A stretch of DNA of 64,000 nucleotides from Lentzea xinjiangensis. Its GTDB lineage: Bacteria > Actinomycetota > Actinomycetes > Mycobacteriales > Pseudonocardiaceae. The notes beneath the pieces are model-generated. The model saw only the letters and a list, made by a program, of their open reading frames with translations. It did not search any database and was not told the DNA's origin. The stretch lies in NCBI RefSeq assembly GCF_900110955.1, contig NZ_FOFR01000012.1, positions 186,001 to 250,000 of the forward strand. Direction: 5' to 3'. Position 1 is the first letter of the stretch. Each line of letters starts with the position of its first letter. Positions 49,670 to 60,428 of the stretch are shown piece after piece. Made by a program: the position numbers and the translations under genes.

Positions 49670-50964
49670 GCGACATGGACCTGGTCTTCCGTGCCCGGAG
49701 AGTCGTCACCCCGCAGGGCGAGATCGCGTGCGACGTCGGTGTCATCGGCGGCAAGGTCGTCGCCGTCGAGTCGCACATCGACTCGCCGAACGTCGTGCAC
49801 CTCGCGGACGACGAGGTGCTGCTGCCCGGACTCGTCGACACGCACGTGCACGTCAACGACCCCGGCCGCAGCGAGTGGGAGGGCTTCGAGACGGCGACCC
49901 GCGCGGCCGCCGCCGGCGGGGTCACCACGATCATCGACATGCCGCTCAACAGCGTCCCGCCCACGGTCGACGTCGCCGCGCTGGAGCTCAAGCGCAAGGC
50001 GGCCGCGTCGGTCTCGGTCGACGTCGGGTTCTGGGGCGGGATCGTCCCGGGCAACCTCGCCGACCTGAAGCCGTTGCACGAGGCGGGCGTCTTCGGTTTC
50101 AAGTGCTTCCTGCTGCACTCGGGTGTCGACGAGTTCCCGGCCGTCACGCTCGTGGAGCTGGAGACGGCGCTGAGGAAGCTGGCGACGCTCGACGCGTTGA
50201 CGATCGTGCACGCCGAGGACCCGCACACCGTCCGCGAGTCCGAACCGGACTACGCCGGGTTCCTGGCGTCGAGGCCGCGCGAGGCCGAGAACAAGGCGAT
50301 CCGCGACGTCGTCGACCTGACCCGCAGGACCGGCGCGCGCACGCACGTCCTGCACCTCTCGTCGTCGGACGCCCTCTCGACCCTGGGAGCCGCCAAGCGG
50401 GAGAGCCTGCGGATCAGCGCCGAGACCTGCCCGCACTACCTCACGTTCACCGCGGAGGAGATCCGCGACGGGCAGACGGAGTTCAAGTGCTGCCCGCCGA
50501 TCCGCGAGGCGGAGAACCGCGAGGCGCTGTGGCGGGGACTGCGCGACGGCGTGATCGACCTGGTCGTCAGCGACCACTCGCCGAGCACGGCCGAGCTCAA
50601 GGAGGGCGACTTCGCCACGGCGTGGGGCGGCATCGCGTCGTTGCAGCTCGGCTTGCCCGCGGTGTGGACGGGCGCGCGGGAGCGCGGCTTCCACCTCACC
50701 GACATCGTCCGCTGGATGGCGACGCACCCGGCTCGGCAGGCGCGGCTGGAGACCAAGGGCGCCATCGAACCCGGCAAGGACGCCGACCTCGTGGTGTTCG
50801 CGCCGGACGAGACCTTCGTGGTGGACAGGGACAAGCTCCACCACCGCAACCCCGTCACGCCCTACCACGGCCGTGAGCTGCGCGGTGTCGTCAGGCAGAC
50901 CTGGTTGCGCGGCAAGGAAGTGAGCACTACCCGAGGCAAGCTGCTCAGAAGAGGAGAAGCATGA
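49666..50964 (+). CDS. allB: allantoinase
   Basis: Hydrolyses allantoin to allantoate. 432-residue cyclic amidohydrolase: metal ligands His60 and His62 in VDTHVHVNDPG, carboxylated Lys146 in FGFKCFLLHS, then VLHLSSSDAL, ETCPHYLTF and VVSDHSPST (metal Asp). The substrate-loop sequence and full length match AllB rather than dihydroorotase or hydantoinase. GTG start overlaps glycerate kinase; its end overlaps alc by 4 bp. Confidence 0.95.
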   Translation: MSDMDLVFRARRVVTPQGEIACDVGVIGGKVVAVESHIDSPNVVHLADDEVLLPGLVDTHVHVNDPGRSEWEGFETATRAAAAGGVTTIIDMPLNSVPPTVDVAALELKRKAAASVSVDVGFWGGIVPGNLADLKPLHEAGVFGFKCFLLHSGVDEFPAVTLVELETALRKLATLDALTIVHAEDPHTVRESEPDYAGFLASRPREAENKAIRDVVDLTRRTGARTHVLHLSSSDALSTLGAAKRESLRISAETCPHYLTFTAEEIRDGQTEFKCCPPIREAENREALWRGLRDGVIDLVVSDHSPSTAELKEGDFATAWGGIASLQLGLPAVWTGARERGFHLTDIVRWMATHPARQARLETKGAIEPGKDADLVVFAPDETFVVDRDKLHHRNPVTPYHGRELRGVVRQTWLRGKEVSTTRGKLLRRGEA

Positions 50965-51953
50965 CGGAGTGGACCCGGCTGCCCGATCTCGCCTCGCGCG
51001 CGGTCGGGGGCGGTGTGGTGTGGGCGAACGACGAGCTGTTCGCCGAGCGGGAAAACCTGATCAAGCCCGCCGAGCCGGTCTACCAAACCTACACCTTCGG
51101 TCACAAGGGTCAGGTCTACGACGGCTGGGAGACGCGCCGCCGCCGCACGCCCGGCGTCGACCAGGCCGTGATCAGGCTCGGCATGCCCGGTGTGGTGCGC
51201 GGGATCGTCGTCGACACGGCGTTCTTCAAGGGCAACTACCCGCCGTTCTGCTGGGTGGAGGGCGCCCAGGCCGACGGCTACCCGTCCGCCGACGAGATCA
51301 CCGGGTGGTTCCCGCTGGTCGAACGCTCCGCGCTCAAGGGCGACGAGAAGCACTTCTTCGACGTGCGCGACGGCCGTCGCGTCACGCACGTCCGCCTGAC
51401 CATCGACCCGGACGGCGGTGTCGCCCGGCTGCGCGTGCACGGCGAACCGCTCGCGGATCCCCGGCTGCTGGTTCCCGGCATCGACCTCGCGGCGCTGGAG
51501 AACGGCGCCGTCGTCACGGGGTGCAGCAACATGTTCTACAGCTCTCCCAACAACCTCATCGCCCCCGGTCAGGCCACCGTCATGGGCGAGGGCTGGGAGA
51601 CGGCGCGCCGGCGGGACGACGGCAACGACTGGGTGTCGCTGCGGCTCGCCGCCCCCGGCGTCGTGCGGCTGGTCGAGCTCGACACGAGCCACTTCAAGGG
51701 CAACGCGCCGGGCTGGGCGTCGGTCTCCGCGTGCGACGAGCGCGCGGACCCCGGCGCGTGGTTCGACCTGCTGCCGCGCACCCGGCTGCAACCGGACACG
51801 CGGCACCGGTTCGTGGTCCAGGAGACCGAGGCGACGGCTGTGCGGCTCGACATCTACCCGGACGGCGGGATGGCCCGCCTGCGCATCGTCGGCACCCCTA
51901 CGAGTGACGGGCTAGTACACCTGCGAGGAGTGTGGGCCAAAACGACTAACTGA
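50961..51953 (+). CDS. alc: allantoicase
   Basis: Converts allantoate to ureidoglycolate and urea. 330 residues built of two similar jelly-roll halves, as in the family: WDDGWETRRRR-like YDGWETRRRRTPG with VIRLGMPGVVRGIVVDTAFFKGNYP in the first half, GEGWETARRRDDGNDWVSLRL with VVRLVELDTSHFKGNAP in the second. The ureidoglycolate lyase that would release glyoxylate is not in the window. Last gene of the hyi operon. Confidence 0.94.
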   Translation: MTEWTRLPDLASRAVGGGVVWANDELFAERENLIKPAEPVYQTYTFGHKGQVYDGWETRRRRTPGVDQAVIRLGMPGVVRGIVVDTAFFKGNYPPFCWVEGAQADGYPSADEITGWFPLVERSALKGDEKHFFDVRDGRRVTHVRLTIDPDGGVARLRVHGEPLADPRLLVPGIDLAALENGAVVTGCSNMFYSSPNNLIAPGQATVMGEGWETARRRDDGNDWVSLRLAAPGVVRLVELDTSHFKGNAPGWASVSACDERADPGAWFDLLPRTRLQPDTRHRFVVQETEATAVRLDIYPDGGMARLRIVGTPTSDGLVHLRGVWAKTTN

Positions 51954-52067
51954 CTGTGGTTGTACGACCACAGGCTGATTCTTCGCCATACCCACGACGG
52001 TTGTCTGCGTCACACGATCGGTGGAAGCGTTTCCTCCCGCAAGATCGGGGATCTAGGGAGGAAATCC

Positions 52068-53588
52068 ATGCAACCGATGGTGCGTGCCTTCGGGGCCGTG
52101 CTCGCGAGTTCCGCATTGGTCCTGGGTGCGGGGCAGGTCGCGGTCGCGGCTCCGGAAGGGCAACCGGAGTTCAAGGTCGGGGCGATCGACTGGAAGCCCT
52201 GCGAGGAGGTGCCGACGGTCGACTGCGGCTTCCTCGAGCTGCCGATCGACTACGCCAAGCCGAACGGGGAGAAGTTCCAGCTCGCCGTGTCCCGCCGCAA
52301 GGCGACCGACTCGGATCGGCGCATCGGCGCGATGGTGATCAACCCCGGTGGGCCGGGTGGTTCCGGCGTCGACTTCGGCATGTTCGCCGACCAGTACTTC
52401 AGCAAGGAGATCTCGGACAGGTTCGACATCATCGGGTTCGACCCGCGTGGTGTCGCGCGCAGCCAGCCGATCAAGTGCTCGGCGGAGGTGCTCCAGCGGC
52501 AGCCGTCCGACTACCCGAAGACCGAGGCCGAGTTCAACCAGCTGGTCGCCTACAACAAGGAGCTGCGCGCGGACTGCCGCGAGCAGTCGGGGCCGATCTT
52601 CGACCACGCCTCGACCAAGGACGTCGCGCACGACATCGACTCGATCCGTCGCGCGCTGGGCGAGCAGAAGATCAACTACTACGGCATCTCCTACGGCACG
52701 ATCATGGGGCAGCACTACGCGGAGCAGTACGGCCGCAACATCCGCGCCATGATCATCGACTCGAACATGGACCACAGCCTCGGCACGTGGAAGTTCCTCG
52801 AGACCGAGGCGCGTGGCGCGAACGACATGTTCAACGAGTGGATCAAGTGGAACGACCGGACGCCGTCCTCGCCGTTCCACGGCAAGGACCTTCGGGCGAT
52901 CTGGAAGGACCTGCTCGCCAAGGCCGACCGCGGCGAGCTCGTCGACGAGACCGGCCGCAAGATCACGGCGGAGAACCTCGGCGCCGGCATCGTGAGCATG
53001 GGCTACGGCCCGGCGTTCAAGCCGTTCGCGGACTACATCGCCTCGCTCGTGCAAGGCGCTCCGGTGTCCGCGAAGGCGTTCACGGCGGGTGAGACGTTCG
53101 AGAACCCGTTCGCGGGCATCTTCTGCAACGACTACAACCTGCGCGTCGGCTCGTGGGGTGAGTACCAGGCGCTCAACGCGATGGAGAACCGCGTCGCGCC
53201 GAACACCCGTGGTTCGTCGATCGGCCACGGCGCGATGATGGGCTGCGTCGGGTTCCCGAAGGCCACGAACCCGCAGCACCCGCTGAAGATCAAGAACGCG
53301 CCGAAGATCCTGCTGACCAACGCCAAGTACGACCCGGCGACGGTCTACGAGTGGGCGGTCAACGCGCACAAGCAGTCCCGTGACACCACCGTCTTCGTCA
53401 CCTACGAGGGCTGGGGCCACGGCGTCTACGACCGCAGCGAGTGCACGCTGAAGATCAACAACGAGTACCTGGTGTCGCTGAAGCTGCCGCGCAACGGCAC
53501 CTCGTGCGCCGCCGTCGAGCCTCCGGCCGAGGCGTCGATCCAGACCGCGAAGCAGAGGGTGCCGGCGGGCCCGTTCTCGCTCCGCTGA
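52068..53588 (+). CDS. secreted alpha/beta-hydrolase, tripeptidyl-aminopeptidase type
   Basis: 506 residues starting with a Sec signal peptide (RAFGAVLASSALVLGAGQVAVA, cleavage after AVA). The alpha/beta-hydrolase core has INPGGPGGSG (oxyanion), FDPRGVARS, nucleophile in YYGISYGTIMG, Asp in NAKYDPAT and His in GWGHGVY; the C-terminal TAP-like domain is present. Similar to Streptomyces SlpD/SlpE-type exported aminopeptidases. ATG 52068 follows AGGGAGGA; the in-frame upstream ATG at 51960 would add a hydrophilic leader incompatible with secretion. A hairpin follows. Confidence 0.92.
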   Translation: MQPMVRAFGAVLASSALVLGAGQVAVAAPEGQPEFKVGAIDWKPCEEVPTVDCGFLELPIDYAKPNGEKFQLAVSRRKATDSDRRIGAMVINPGGPGGSGVDFGMFADQYFSKEISDRFDIIGFDPRGVARSQPIKCSAEVLQRQPSDYPKTEAEFNQLVAYNKELRADCREQSGPIFDHASTKDVAHDIDSIRRALGEQKINYYGISYGTIMGQHYAEQYGRNIRAMIIDSNMDHSLGTWKFLETEARGANDMFNEWIKWNDRTPSSPFHGKDLRAIWKDLLAKADRGELVDETGRKITAENLGAGIVSMGYGPAFKPFADYIASLVQGAPVSAKAFTAGETFENPFAGIFCNDYNLRVGSWGEYQALNAMENRVAPNTRGSSIGHGAMMGCVGFPKATNPQHPLKIKNAPKILLTNAKYDPATVYEWAVNAHKQSRDTTVFVTYEGWGHGVYDRSECTLKINNEYLVSLKLPRNGTSCAAVEPPAEASIQTAKQRVPAGPFSLR

Positions 53589-53598
53589 CCGGTGGTCC

Positions 53599-53641
53599 AC
53601 GGGCCATGTCCCCGGCGCACATCGCCTGGGGCATGGCCCGT
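53599..53641 (+). terminator. terminator after the secreted peptidase gene
   Basis: ACGGGCCATG-(T)-CCCC (53599-53613) pairs with GGGG-CATGGCCCGT (53628-53641): 14 bp with one bulged T and a 14-base loop, 10 bp after the stop. Confidence 0.7.
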
Positions 53642-53716
53642 CGTCGCCCGAACGGGTGGCGCCCGGCGTCACTTCTCGTTACCGGTCCGGCGTCGTGAGG
53701 TGTCCGAACCGAGACC

Positions 53717-53775
53717 GTGAACGCCGCGAAACGCGGACGTAACACCTCCAGGTCGACAGTTCACTTCCCGGAAAC
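53717..53775. promoter_or_regulatory. GlnR-like box array before amtB
   Basis: Half-sites alternating in the known GlnR order (GTnAC then GAAAC with 6-base spacers): GTGAA (53717), GAAAC (53728), GTAAC (53739), a degenerate AGGTC (53750), TTCAC (53760), GAAAC (53771), i.e. an almost exact 11-bp period. It lies 69-127 bp before the amtB start, as expected for nitrogen-controlled amtB-glnK-glnD. Confidence 0.65.
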
Positions 53776-53843
53776 CTCCCGCGCAAGCGCGCGAAACAGG
53801 ACGTCCCGATGCTCCCTGCAACCGACGTGCAGTGGAGGTCGAA

Positions 53844-55522
<1,679 letters not shown>

Positions 55523-55542
55523 ACAACTGAAGGAGACGGTCC

Positions 55543-57867
55543 GTGGAGAACAACGAAACGGCCGTCGTCACGGCTGACGACCTGGTGCGAGCGCGCGAAC
55601 GGCTGCTCGTGCCAGGTCGTCGTCGCTTGGCCGCCGAACCTCTGCGCGAAGCACTCGTGGACCTGCACGAGTTCTGGTTGACCAAACACGCTCAGGGAGC
55701 GGGGATATCCGGAACGGGTGTCGCGCTCGTGGCGGTCGGCGGGCTGGGGCGGCGTGAGCTCGTGCCCTACTCCGACCTCGACCTCGTCCTCGTGCACAAC
55801 GGCGTCAAGAACATCGACGAGATCGCCGAGAAGCTCTGGTACCCGCTGTGGAACTCCGGCATCGGGCTCGACCACTCGGTCCGCACGGTGGGGGAGGCCC
55901 TCCGGGTCGCCGCCGGCGACCTGCGGACCGCGTTGGGGCTGCTGGACATCCGGCACGTCGCCGGCGACCAGGAGGTCGTGCAGAAGCTCGCCGACGGCGC
56001 GCGGCAGGCGTGGCGCGGCAACGTTCGCAACCGGCTGGACGAGATCGCCGAGTCGTCGCGGAAGCGGTGGGCCCGCAGCGGCGAGATCGCGCACCGCGTC
56101 GAACCCGACCTCAAGCACGGGCGGGGCGGGCTGCGGGACATCACGATCCTGGACGCGTTGTCCGTCGCGCAGGTGGTCGACCGGCCGTCCGCGGACGTGG
56201 CCGAGGCGCGCAAACTGCTGCTGGACGTGCGCACCGAGCTGCGCCGGGTGGCGAAGAAGCCTCGTGACGTGCTGCGGGCGCAGGACGGTGACGAGGTGGC
56301 GTCCGCGCTCGGGCTCGCCGACAGGTTCGCTTTGGCCCGTGCGCTCTCTTCGGCCGCACGCACGGTCGTCTACGCGTTCGACGTCGCGCTGAGGACCGCC
56401 AGGGCCGCCGCGCCGAAACGGGGGCTGGGGGCGTTCCTGAGAGGGCAGCCCCAGCGCAGGCCGCTGGACGAAGGCGTTGTGCTGCACGGCTCCGAGGTCG
56501 CGCTCGCGCGTGACGCGATCCCGAGCCGCGACCCGGCGTTGTTGTTGCGCGTGGCCACCGCGGCGGCTCGCAGCAAGCACCCGATCGCGTCCGGGACGCT
56601 GACCAGGCTCGCGGACTCGGCGCCGGAGCTGCGCCAGCCGTGGCCGCGCGAGGCCCGCGAGGAGCTGCTGGCGTTGCTGGGCAGCGGAAGCGGGCTCGTG
56701 GACGTCGTGGAGGCGTTGGACCGCACGGGTCTGTGGGGACGGCTCTTCCCGGAGTGGGGCGCGGTGCGGGACCTGCCGCCGCGCGACGCCGCGCACATGT
56801 GGACGGTCGACCGGCACCTGGTGCAGACGGTCGCGCACGCCGCCCGGCTCGCGACAACGGTGTCACGACCGGACCTGCTGCTGCTCGGCGCCTTGATCCA
56901 CGACATCGGCAAAGGACGGCAGCAGGACCACTCCGAGGTGGGTGCCGCGCTCGCGACCCAGATCGGCGAGCGGATCGGGTTGTGGCCGCAGGACGTCGAG
57001 ACGTTGTCCGCGATGGTGCGCCACCACCTGCTGCTGCCGCACACCGCGACCCGGCGCGATGTCGAGGACGAGGCCACCGTGCACCGGGTGGTGGAGACGC
57101 TCGGCGGCGACGCGGTGCTGCTCGAGCTGCTGTGCGCGCTGGCGGAGTCGGACTCCCTCGCGACGGGACCCGGCGTGTGGACGGACTGGAAGGCCGCGCT
57201 GATGGCCGACCTCGTCGCCCGCTGCCGCACGGCGATGGCGGGGGAGGCGCTGCCCAAACCGGAACCGCTGGACCCGTCGTTCGTGGCGATGGCGGAGGTC
57301 GTCGCGGAGTCGGGAAAACCGGAGGTGCTGCTGGAGAAGCAGGACCACGCCGCGGTCGTGACTGTGCTCGCGCCGGACCGGCCGGGCATGCTGTCGAAGG
57401 CGGCGGGCGTGCTCGCCCTGAACTCGCTGGAGGTCCACGCGGCGACGTTGCGCGCGCACGGCGGCGCGACGGTGGACGCGTTCACCGTGTCACCGCGGTT
57501 CGGTTCCCTGCCGGACGCGGCGCTGCTGCGCGAACAGCTCTCCAGGGCGATCGAGGGCTCCTTGCCGTTGGCGGACAAGCTCGCCGCGAAGGAACGCGAC
57601 TACGGCGGCCCGCCGCTCGACCCGCCGCCCGCGAAGGTGCTGTGGTTCGACGACGAGGCGACCGGCGCGGTGGTGCTGGAACTGCGGGCCGCCGACCGGA
57701 TCGGCCTGCTGCACCGGGTGGCGGGCGCGTTGGAGCAGTGCGGTGCCGACGTGCGGTGGGCACGGGTGTCCACGTTGGGCGCGACGGTCGTCGACTCGTT
57801 CAGCGTCGCGGGCGCCGACCTCGACCGCCGGCGGATCGAGCGAGCGGTGCTCGACGCGGCCGGGTAG
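55543..57867 (+). CDS. glnD: [protein-PII] nucleotidyltransferase GlnD
   Basis: Modifies and demodifies PII; in actinomycetes it adenylylates rather than uridylylates. 774 residues: nucleotidyltransferase motif GGLGRRELVPYSDLDLV with Asp78 and Asp80, central helical region, HD domain with His453-Asp454 in IHDIGKGRQQDHSE, and two C-terminal ACT domains (about 605-680 and 705-774; VLAPDRPGMLSKAAG, ADRIGLLHRVAGAL). GTG 55543, 20 bp after glnK. Confidence 0.96.
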   Translation: MENNETAVVTADDLVRARERLLVPGRRRLAAEPLREALVDLHEFWLTKHAQGAGISGTGVALVAVGGLGRRELVPYSDLDLVLVHNGVKNIDEIAEKLWYPLWNSGIGLDHSVRTVGEALRVAAGDLRTALGLLDIRHVAGDQEVVQKLADGARQAWRGNVRNRLDEIAESSRKRWARSGEIAHRVEPDLKHGRGGLRDITILDALSVAQVVDRPSADVAEARKLLLDVRTELRRVAKKPRDVLRAQDGDEVASALGLADRFALARALSSAARTVVYAFDVALRTARAAAPKRGLGAFLRGQPQRRPLDEGVVLHGSEVALARDAIPSRDPALLLRVATAAARSKHPIASGTLTRLADSAPELRQPWPREAREELLALLGSGSGLVDVVEALDRTGLWGRLFPEWGAVRDLPPRDAAHMWTVDRHLVQTVAHAARLATTVSRPDLLLLGALIHDIGKGRQQDHSEVGAALATQIGERIGLWPQDVETLSAMVRHHLLLPHTATRRDVEDEATVHRVVETLGGDAVLLELLCALAESDSLATGPGVWTDWKAALMADLVARCRTAMAGEALPKPEPLDPSFVAMAEVVAESGKPEVLLEKQDHAAVVTVLAPDRPGMLSKAAGVLALNSLEVHAATLRAHGGATVDAFTVSPRFGSLPDAALLREQLSRAIEGSLPLADKLAAKERDYGGPPLDPPPAKVLWFDDEATGAVVLELRAADRIGLLHRVAGALEQCGADVRWARVSTLGATVVDSFSVAGADLDRRRIERAVLDAAG

Positions 57868-58148
57868 CGGTTGAGTAGCTCTACGCACAACCACTCCGGG
57901 TGCTCACGCTCCTCAGCACTTCCGGAACCGGGCAGTCTTCGCGGTGTCCGGAAAGCGTCCTCGAGGGGTGGACCACTTCCCGGGCGGGTGAAGGCGGTGG
58001 TGACGGGTGACGGCGCCGGGGGAGGCACCGGGCACTCGCACCACCGCCGGAGTTCCTCCGCGCATGACAACGAGACAGCTTCCTGGACAACCTCCGCGCG
58101 GTCCGGGCAGGGTCGAGTTCTCGTTGTTCTGACTGGGGAGGAAGAACG
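57868..58148. other. intergenic region glnD - HAF-repeat gene
   Basis: 281 bp; the frames crossing it look unconserved. It should hold the promoter of the downstream secreted protein; I find no clear palindrome or promoter boxes. GGGAGGA precedes the TTG start. Confidence 0.45.
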
Positions 58149-59162
58149 TTGAGAACCGCAGTGGTGGCCGCCGTCGTCGCGGCCCTGGTGATTCCCGCTA
58201 CCGCACAAGCGGCTCCGCTGGCCGTGGAGGACCTCGGCACGTTGCCGGGTGACGTCCGGAGCGCCGCGATCGACATCAACGACTCCGGCACCATCGCCGG
58301 CGTCTCCTACGGCACGGGCACCGCGCAGCACGCCGTGCGGTGGGACCGGTTCGACGGGATCAAGAAGCTCGCGGACCTCGGGTTCGACTCGTGGGCGGCG
58401 GCGATCAACCGCGACGGCGTGGTGGTCGGTTACGCCGTGAACTCCGCCAACCAGGCGCAGGCGGTGAAGTGGAACCCGTCCGGTGCGCTGGTGCAGCTGA
58501 CCGTGCCGGGCGCCACGAACTCCGTCGCGTACGACGTCAACGACTCCGGCGCCGTCACGGGAACGGCGACGATCAACGGCGTGGCCCAGGCCGTGCTGTG
58601 GGACCCGATCGGTGGCGCCACGGTCCTGGGGCCTGGCAGCGGCCGGTACGTCACCGGTGCCAACTGGGTCGTCGGCACGGCCGGTGGCGACGTGGTGCGG
58701 TGGAACGCCTCCGGCGTGCGGACCGTGCTGGACGCGGGAGGCCTGCTCGGCGTCAACCAGCTCGCCGACGCGGCCGGCACCGCCGGTGGCGACGGCGTGC
58801 TGTGGCTGCGCAACGGCAGCCGCGTGCAGCTCGGCGCCGGCGCGCGGCCGTTCGACCTCAGCGACAACGGGTTCGCGGTCGGCGAGTCCTCGTCGCAGGC
58901 GGTCCGGTGGGACCTCTTCGGCGGCGGCACCGAGGTGCTGGCGCCCGCGCCGTCGAGCGCTCGCGCGGTGAACAACTCCGGTGTCGTCGCGGGCACCGCC
59001 GGCACGGCTGCCGCGACCTGGAACATGGCGGGCGCGCAGACGGTGCTGCCGTCGCTGCCGGGTGCCACACGCCACACCGTCACGGCGTTGAGCGAGGTCG
59101 GGCAGGTCATCGGCGTCGCGAACCTCCCCGACGGCACCTACCGCGCCGTCGTGTGGCGCTGA
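58149..59162 (+). CDS. secreted HAF-type repeat protein
   Basis: 337 residues with a signal peptide (RTAVVAAVVAALVIPATAQA) and repeats of about 45-55 residues marked by DLGTLPG/LADLGF and the motif (I/V/L)N-x-(S/D)G-x-(I/V)-x-G: INDSGTIAG, INRDGVVVG, VNDSGAVTG, LSDNGFAVG, VNNSGVVAG. This is the extracellular HAF repeat, probably a beta-propeller; ligand unknown. TTG 58149 is chosen because GGGAGGA stands 7 bases before it and no ATG or GTG suits the signal peptide. Confidence 0.83.
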   Translation: MRTAVVAAVVAALVIPATAQAAPLAVEDLGTLPGDVRSAAIDINDSGTIAGVSYGTGTAQHAVRWDRFDGIKKLADLGFDSWAAAINRDGVVVGYAVNSANQAQAVKWNPSGALVQLTVPGATNSVAYDVNDSGAVTGTATINGVAQAVLWDPIGGATVLGPGSGRYVTGANWVVGTAGGDVVRWNASGVRTVLDAGGLLGVNQLADAAGTAGGDGVLWLRNGSRVQLGAGARPFDLSDNGFAVGESSSQAVRWDLFGGGTEVLAPAPSSARAVNNSGVVAGTAGTAAATWNMAGAQTVLPSLPGATRHTVTALSEVGQVIGVANLPDGTYRAVVWR

Positions 59163-59230
59163 ACCCTGTGCATTCGGTGATAAATCGGACCACACTGAAC
59201 GAGAGGGAAGGCTCCGACGTCTTCTAGGAC

Positions 59231-59791
59231 ATGACCGCCGTGTTGAACACGCAGACGACCGTCGTCCGAGTGCGCCCGCGCTCGCTCGTCGTCCTCGCCG
59301 GGATCCCCGGCGCGGGCAAGACGACGCTGCTCACCCGGCTGAACGCGGACGAGCCGGTGACCGTGCTCGACTCCGACCAGGTGCGCGCGTGGCTGGAACC
59401 GCGGGTGCCCCTGCCCTACAAGTACTGGCGCGTGCTCGTGCACTTGACGCACCGCCTGCGGGTGTTCTGGGCGGCCTTCTTCCGGCCGGGCCTGCTGGTG
59501 GTGCACGAACCGTCCACCCGGCCGGGGACCCGGTTCATGCTGGTGCTGGCCGGCGCGCTGGCGGGGCGCTCCCGCCACTTCCTGTGGCTGGACGCCTCGG
59601 CGGCCCAGGCCCTGGACGGCCAGATCGCCCGCCGCCGGCTCGTCCGGGCCCACTCGTTCGAACGGCACGTCCGCCGCGGCTCGTCGATGCGCGCGGACTT
59701 CGAGGCGGGCTGGGTGCCCTTCGGCTTCGCGAGCGTGACGCTGCTCACGCGTGCGGGAACGTCGGGTGGTCTGCGCATCATGGTCCCGTGA
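59231..59791 (+). CDS. P-loop kinase-like ATPase (AAA_33 type)
   Basis: 186 residues with Walker A AGIPGAGKTTLL (about 24-35) followed by TVLDSDQVRAWLEPR, the D-x-D/R phosphoryl-acceptor pattern of the polynucleotide-kinase and gluconate-kinase-like P-loop group, and a basic lid (ARRRLVRAHSFERHVRRG). No additional domain. It overlaps the HAD hydrolase by GTGA, so the two are made together; a kinase and a phosphatase in one transcript recalls polynucleotide kinase/phosphatase. Function is inferred. Confidence 0.75.
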   Translation: MTAVLNTQTTVVRVRPRSLVVLAGIPGAGKTTLLTRLNADEPVTVLDSDQVRAWLEPRVPLPYKYWRVLVHLTHRLRVFWAAFFRPGLLVVHEPSTRPGTRFMLVLAGALAGRSRHFLWLDASAAQALDGQIARRRLVRAHSFERHVRRGSSMRADFEAGWVPFGFASVTLLTRAGTSGGLRIMVP

Positions 59792-60402
59792 TCAAGGCTG
59801 TCCTCTTCGACTTCGCGGGGACCCTGTTCGGGCGCCCGACGTACCGATGGCTCTCACCGGCCCATCTCGCCGTGCTGCGCGCGCCCGCTCCCTACGTGGC
59901 ACGGATGAACGCCGCCGAACGCGCCGTGTGGGACGCACGTGACCTGACAGCGCTCGCGAACCGTTCAGCCCACCGGACCCTGTTCCGGCTGGCGGGGCTC
60001 TCCATGACCGACGAGGTGTTCCAGCGGCTGCACAACCCGGCGTTCTGGCTGCCCTACCCCGACACGGCCGAGGCGCTGGCCGCCGCCCGGCCGTTGAAGG
60101 TCGGGGTGCTCAGCAACACCTCGTGGGACATCCGGCAGGTGTTCGCCAGGGAGTCGCTGCCGGTCGACGCCTTCGCGCTGTCGTTCGAGATCGGTGTCTC
60201 CAAGCCCTCGGCCCGTGCGTTCGAGGCCGCCTGCGCGCGGCTCGACGTCGCTCCGCCCGAGTGCCTCCACATCGGCGACGACCCGGTCGTCGACGGCGCC
60301 GCGACGGCCGCCGGGCTGCCGTTCGCGCGGATCTCCACGGCCCCGGTCGGGCGCCGTGAACCGGTGCTGCTGCGAGCGCTGGCGAGCCACGGCATCGGGT
60401 GA
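59788..60402 (+). CDS. HAD superfamily hydrolase
   Basis: 204-residue phosphatase fold: motif I KAVLFDFAGTLFG (nucleophile is the Asp; the acid residue two places on is Ala, FDFAGT, rather than Asp, which weakens phosphatase activity), motif II VGVLSNTSWD, motif III lysine in ISKPSARAFEAA-like VSKPSARAFEAA and motif IV HIGDDPVVDGAAAAAGL-type GDDPVVDG. Coupled to the preceding P-loop gene and 26 bp before ffh. Confidence 0.85.
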   Translation: MIKAVLFDFAGTLFGRPTYRWLSPAHLAVLRAPAPYVARMNAAERAVWDARDLTALANRSAHRTLFRLAGLSMTDEVFQRLHNPAFWLPYPDTAEALAAARPLKVGVLSNTSWDIRQVFARESLPVDAFALSFEIGVSKPSARAFEAACARLDVAPPECLHIGDDPVVDGAATAAGLPFARISTAPVGRREPVLLRALASHGIG

Positions 60403-60428
60403 GCGCGAGGTTGGCTAGTCTGGGAGGC

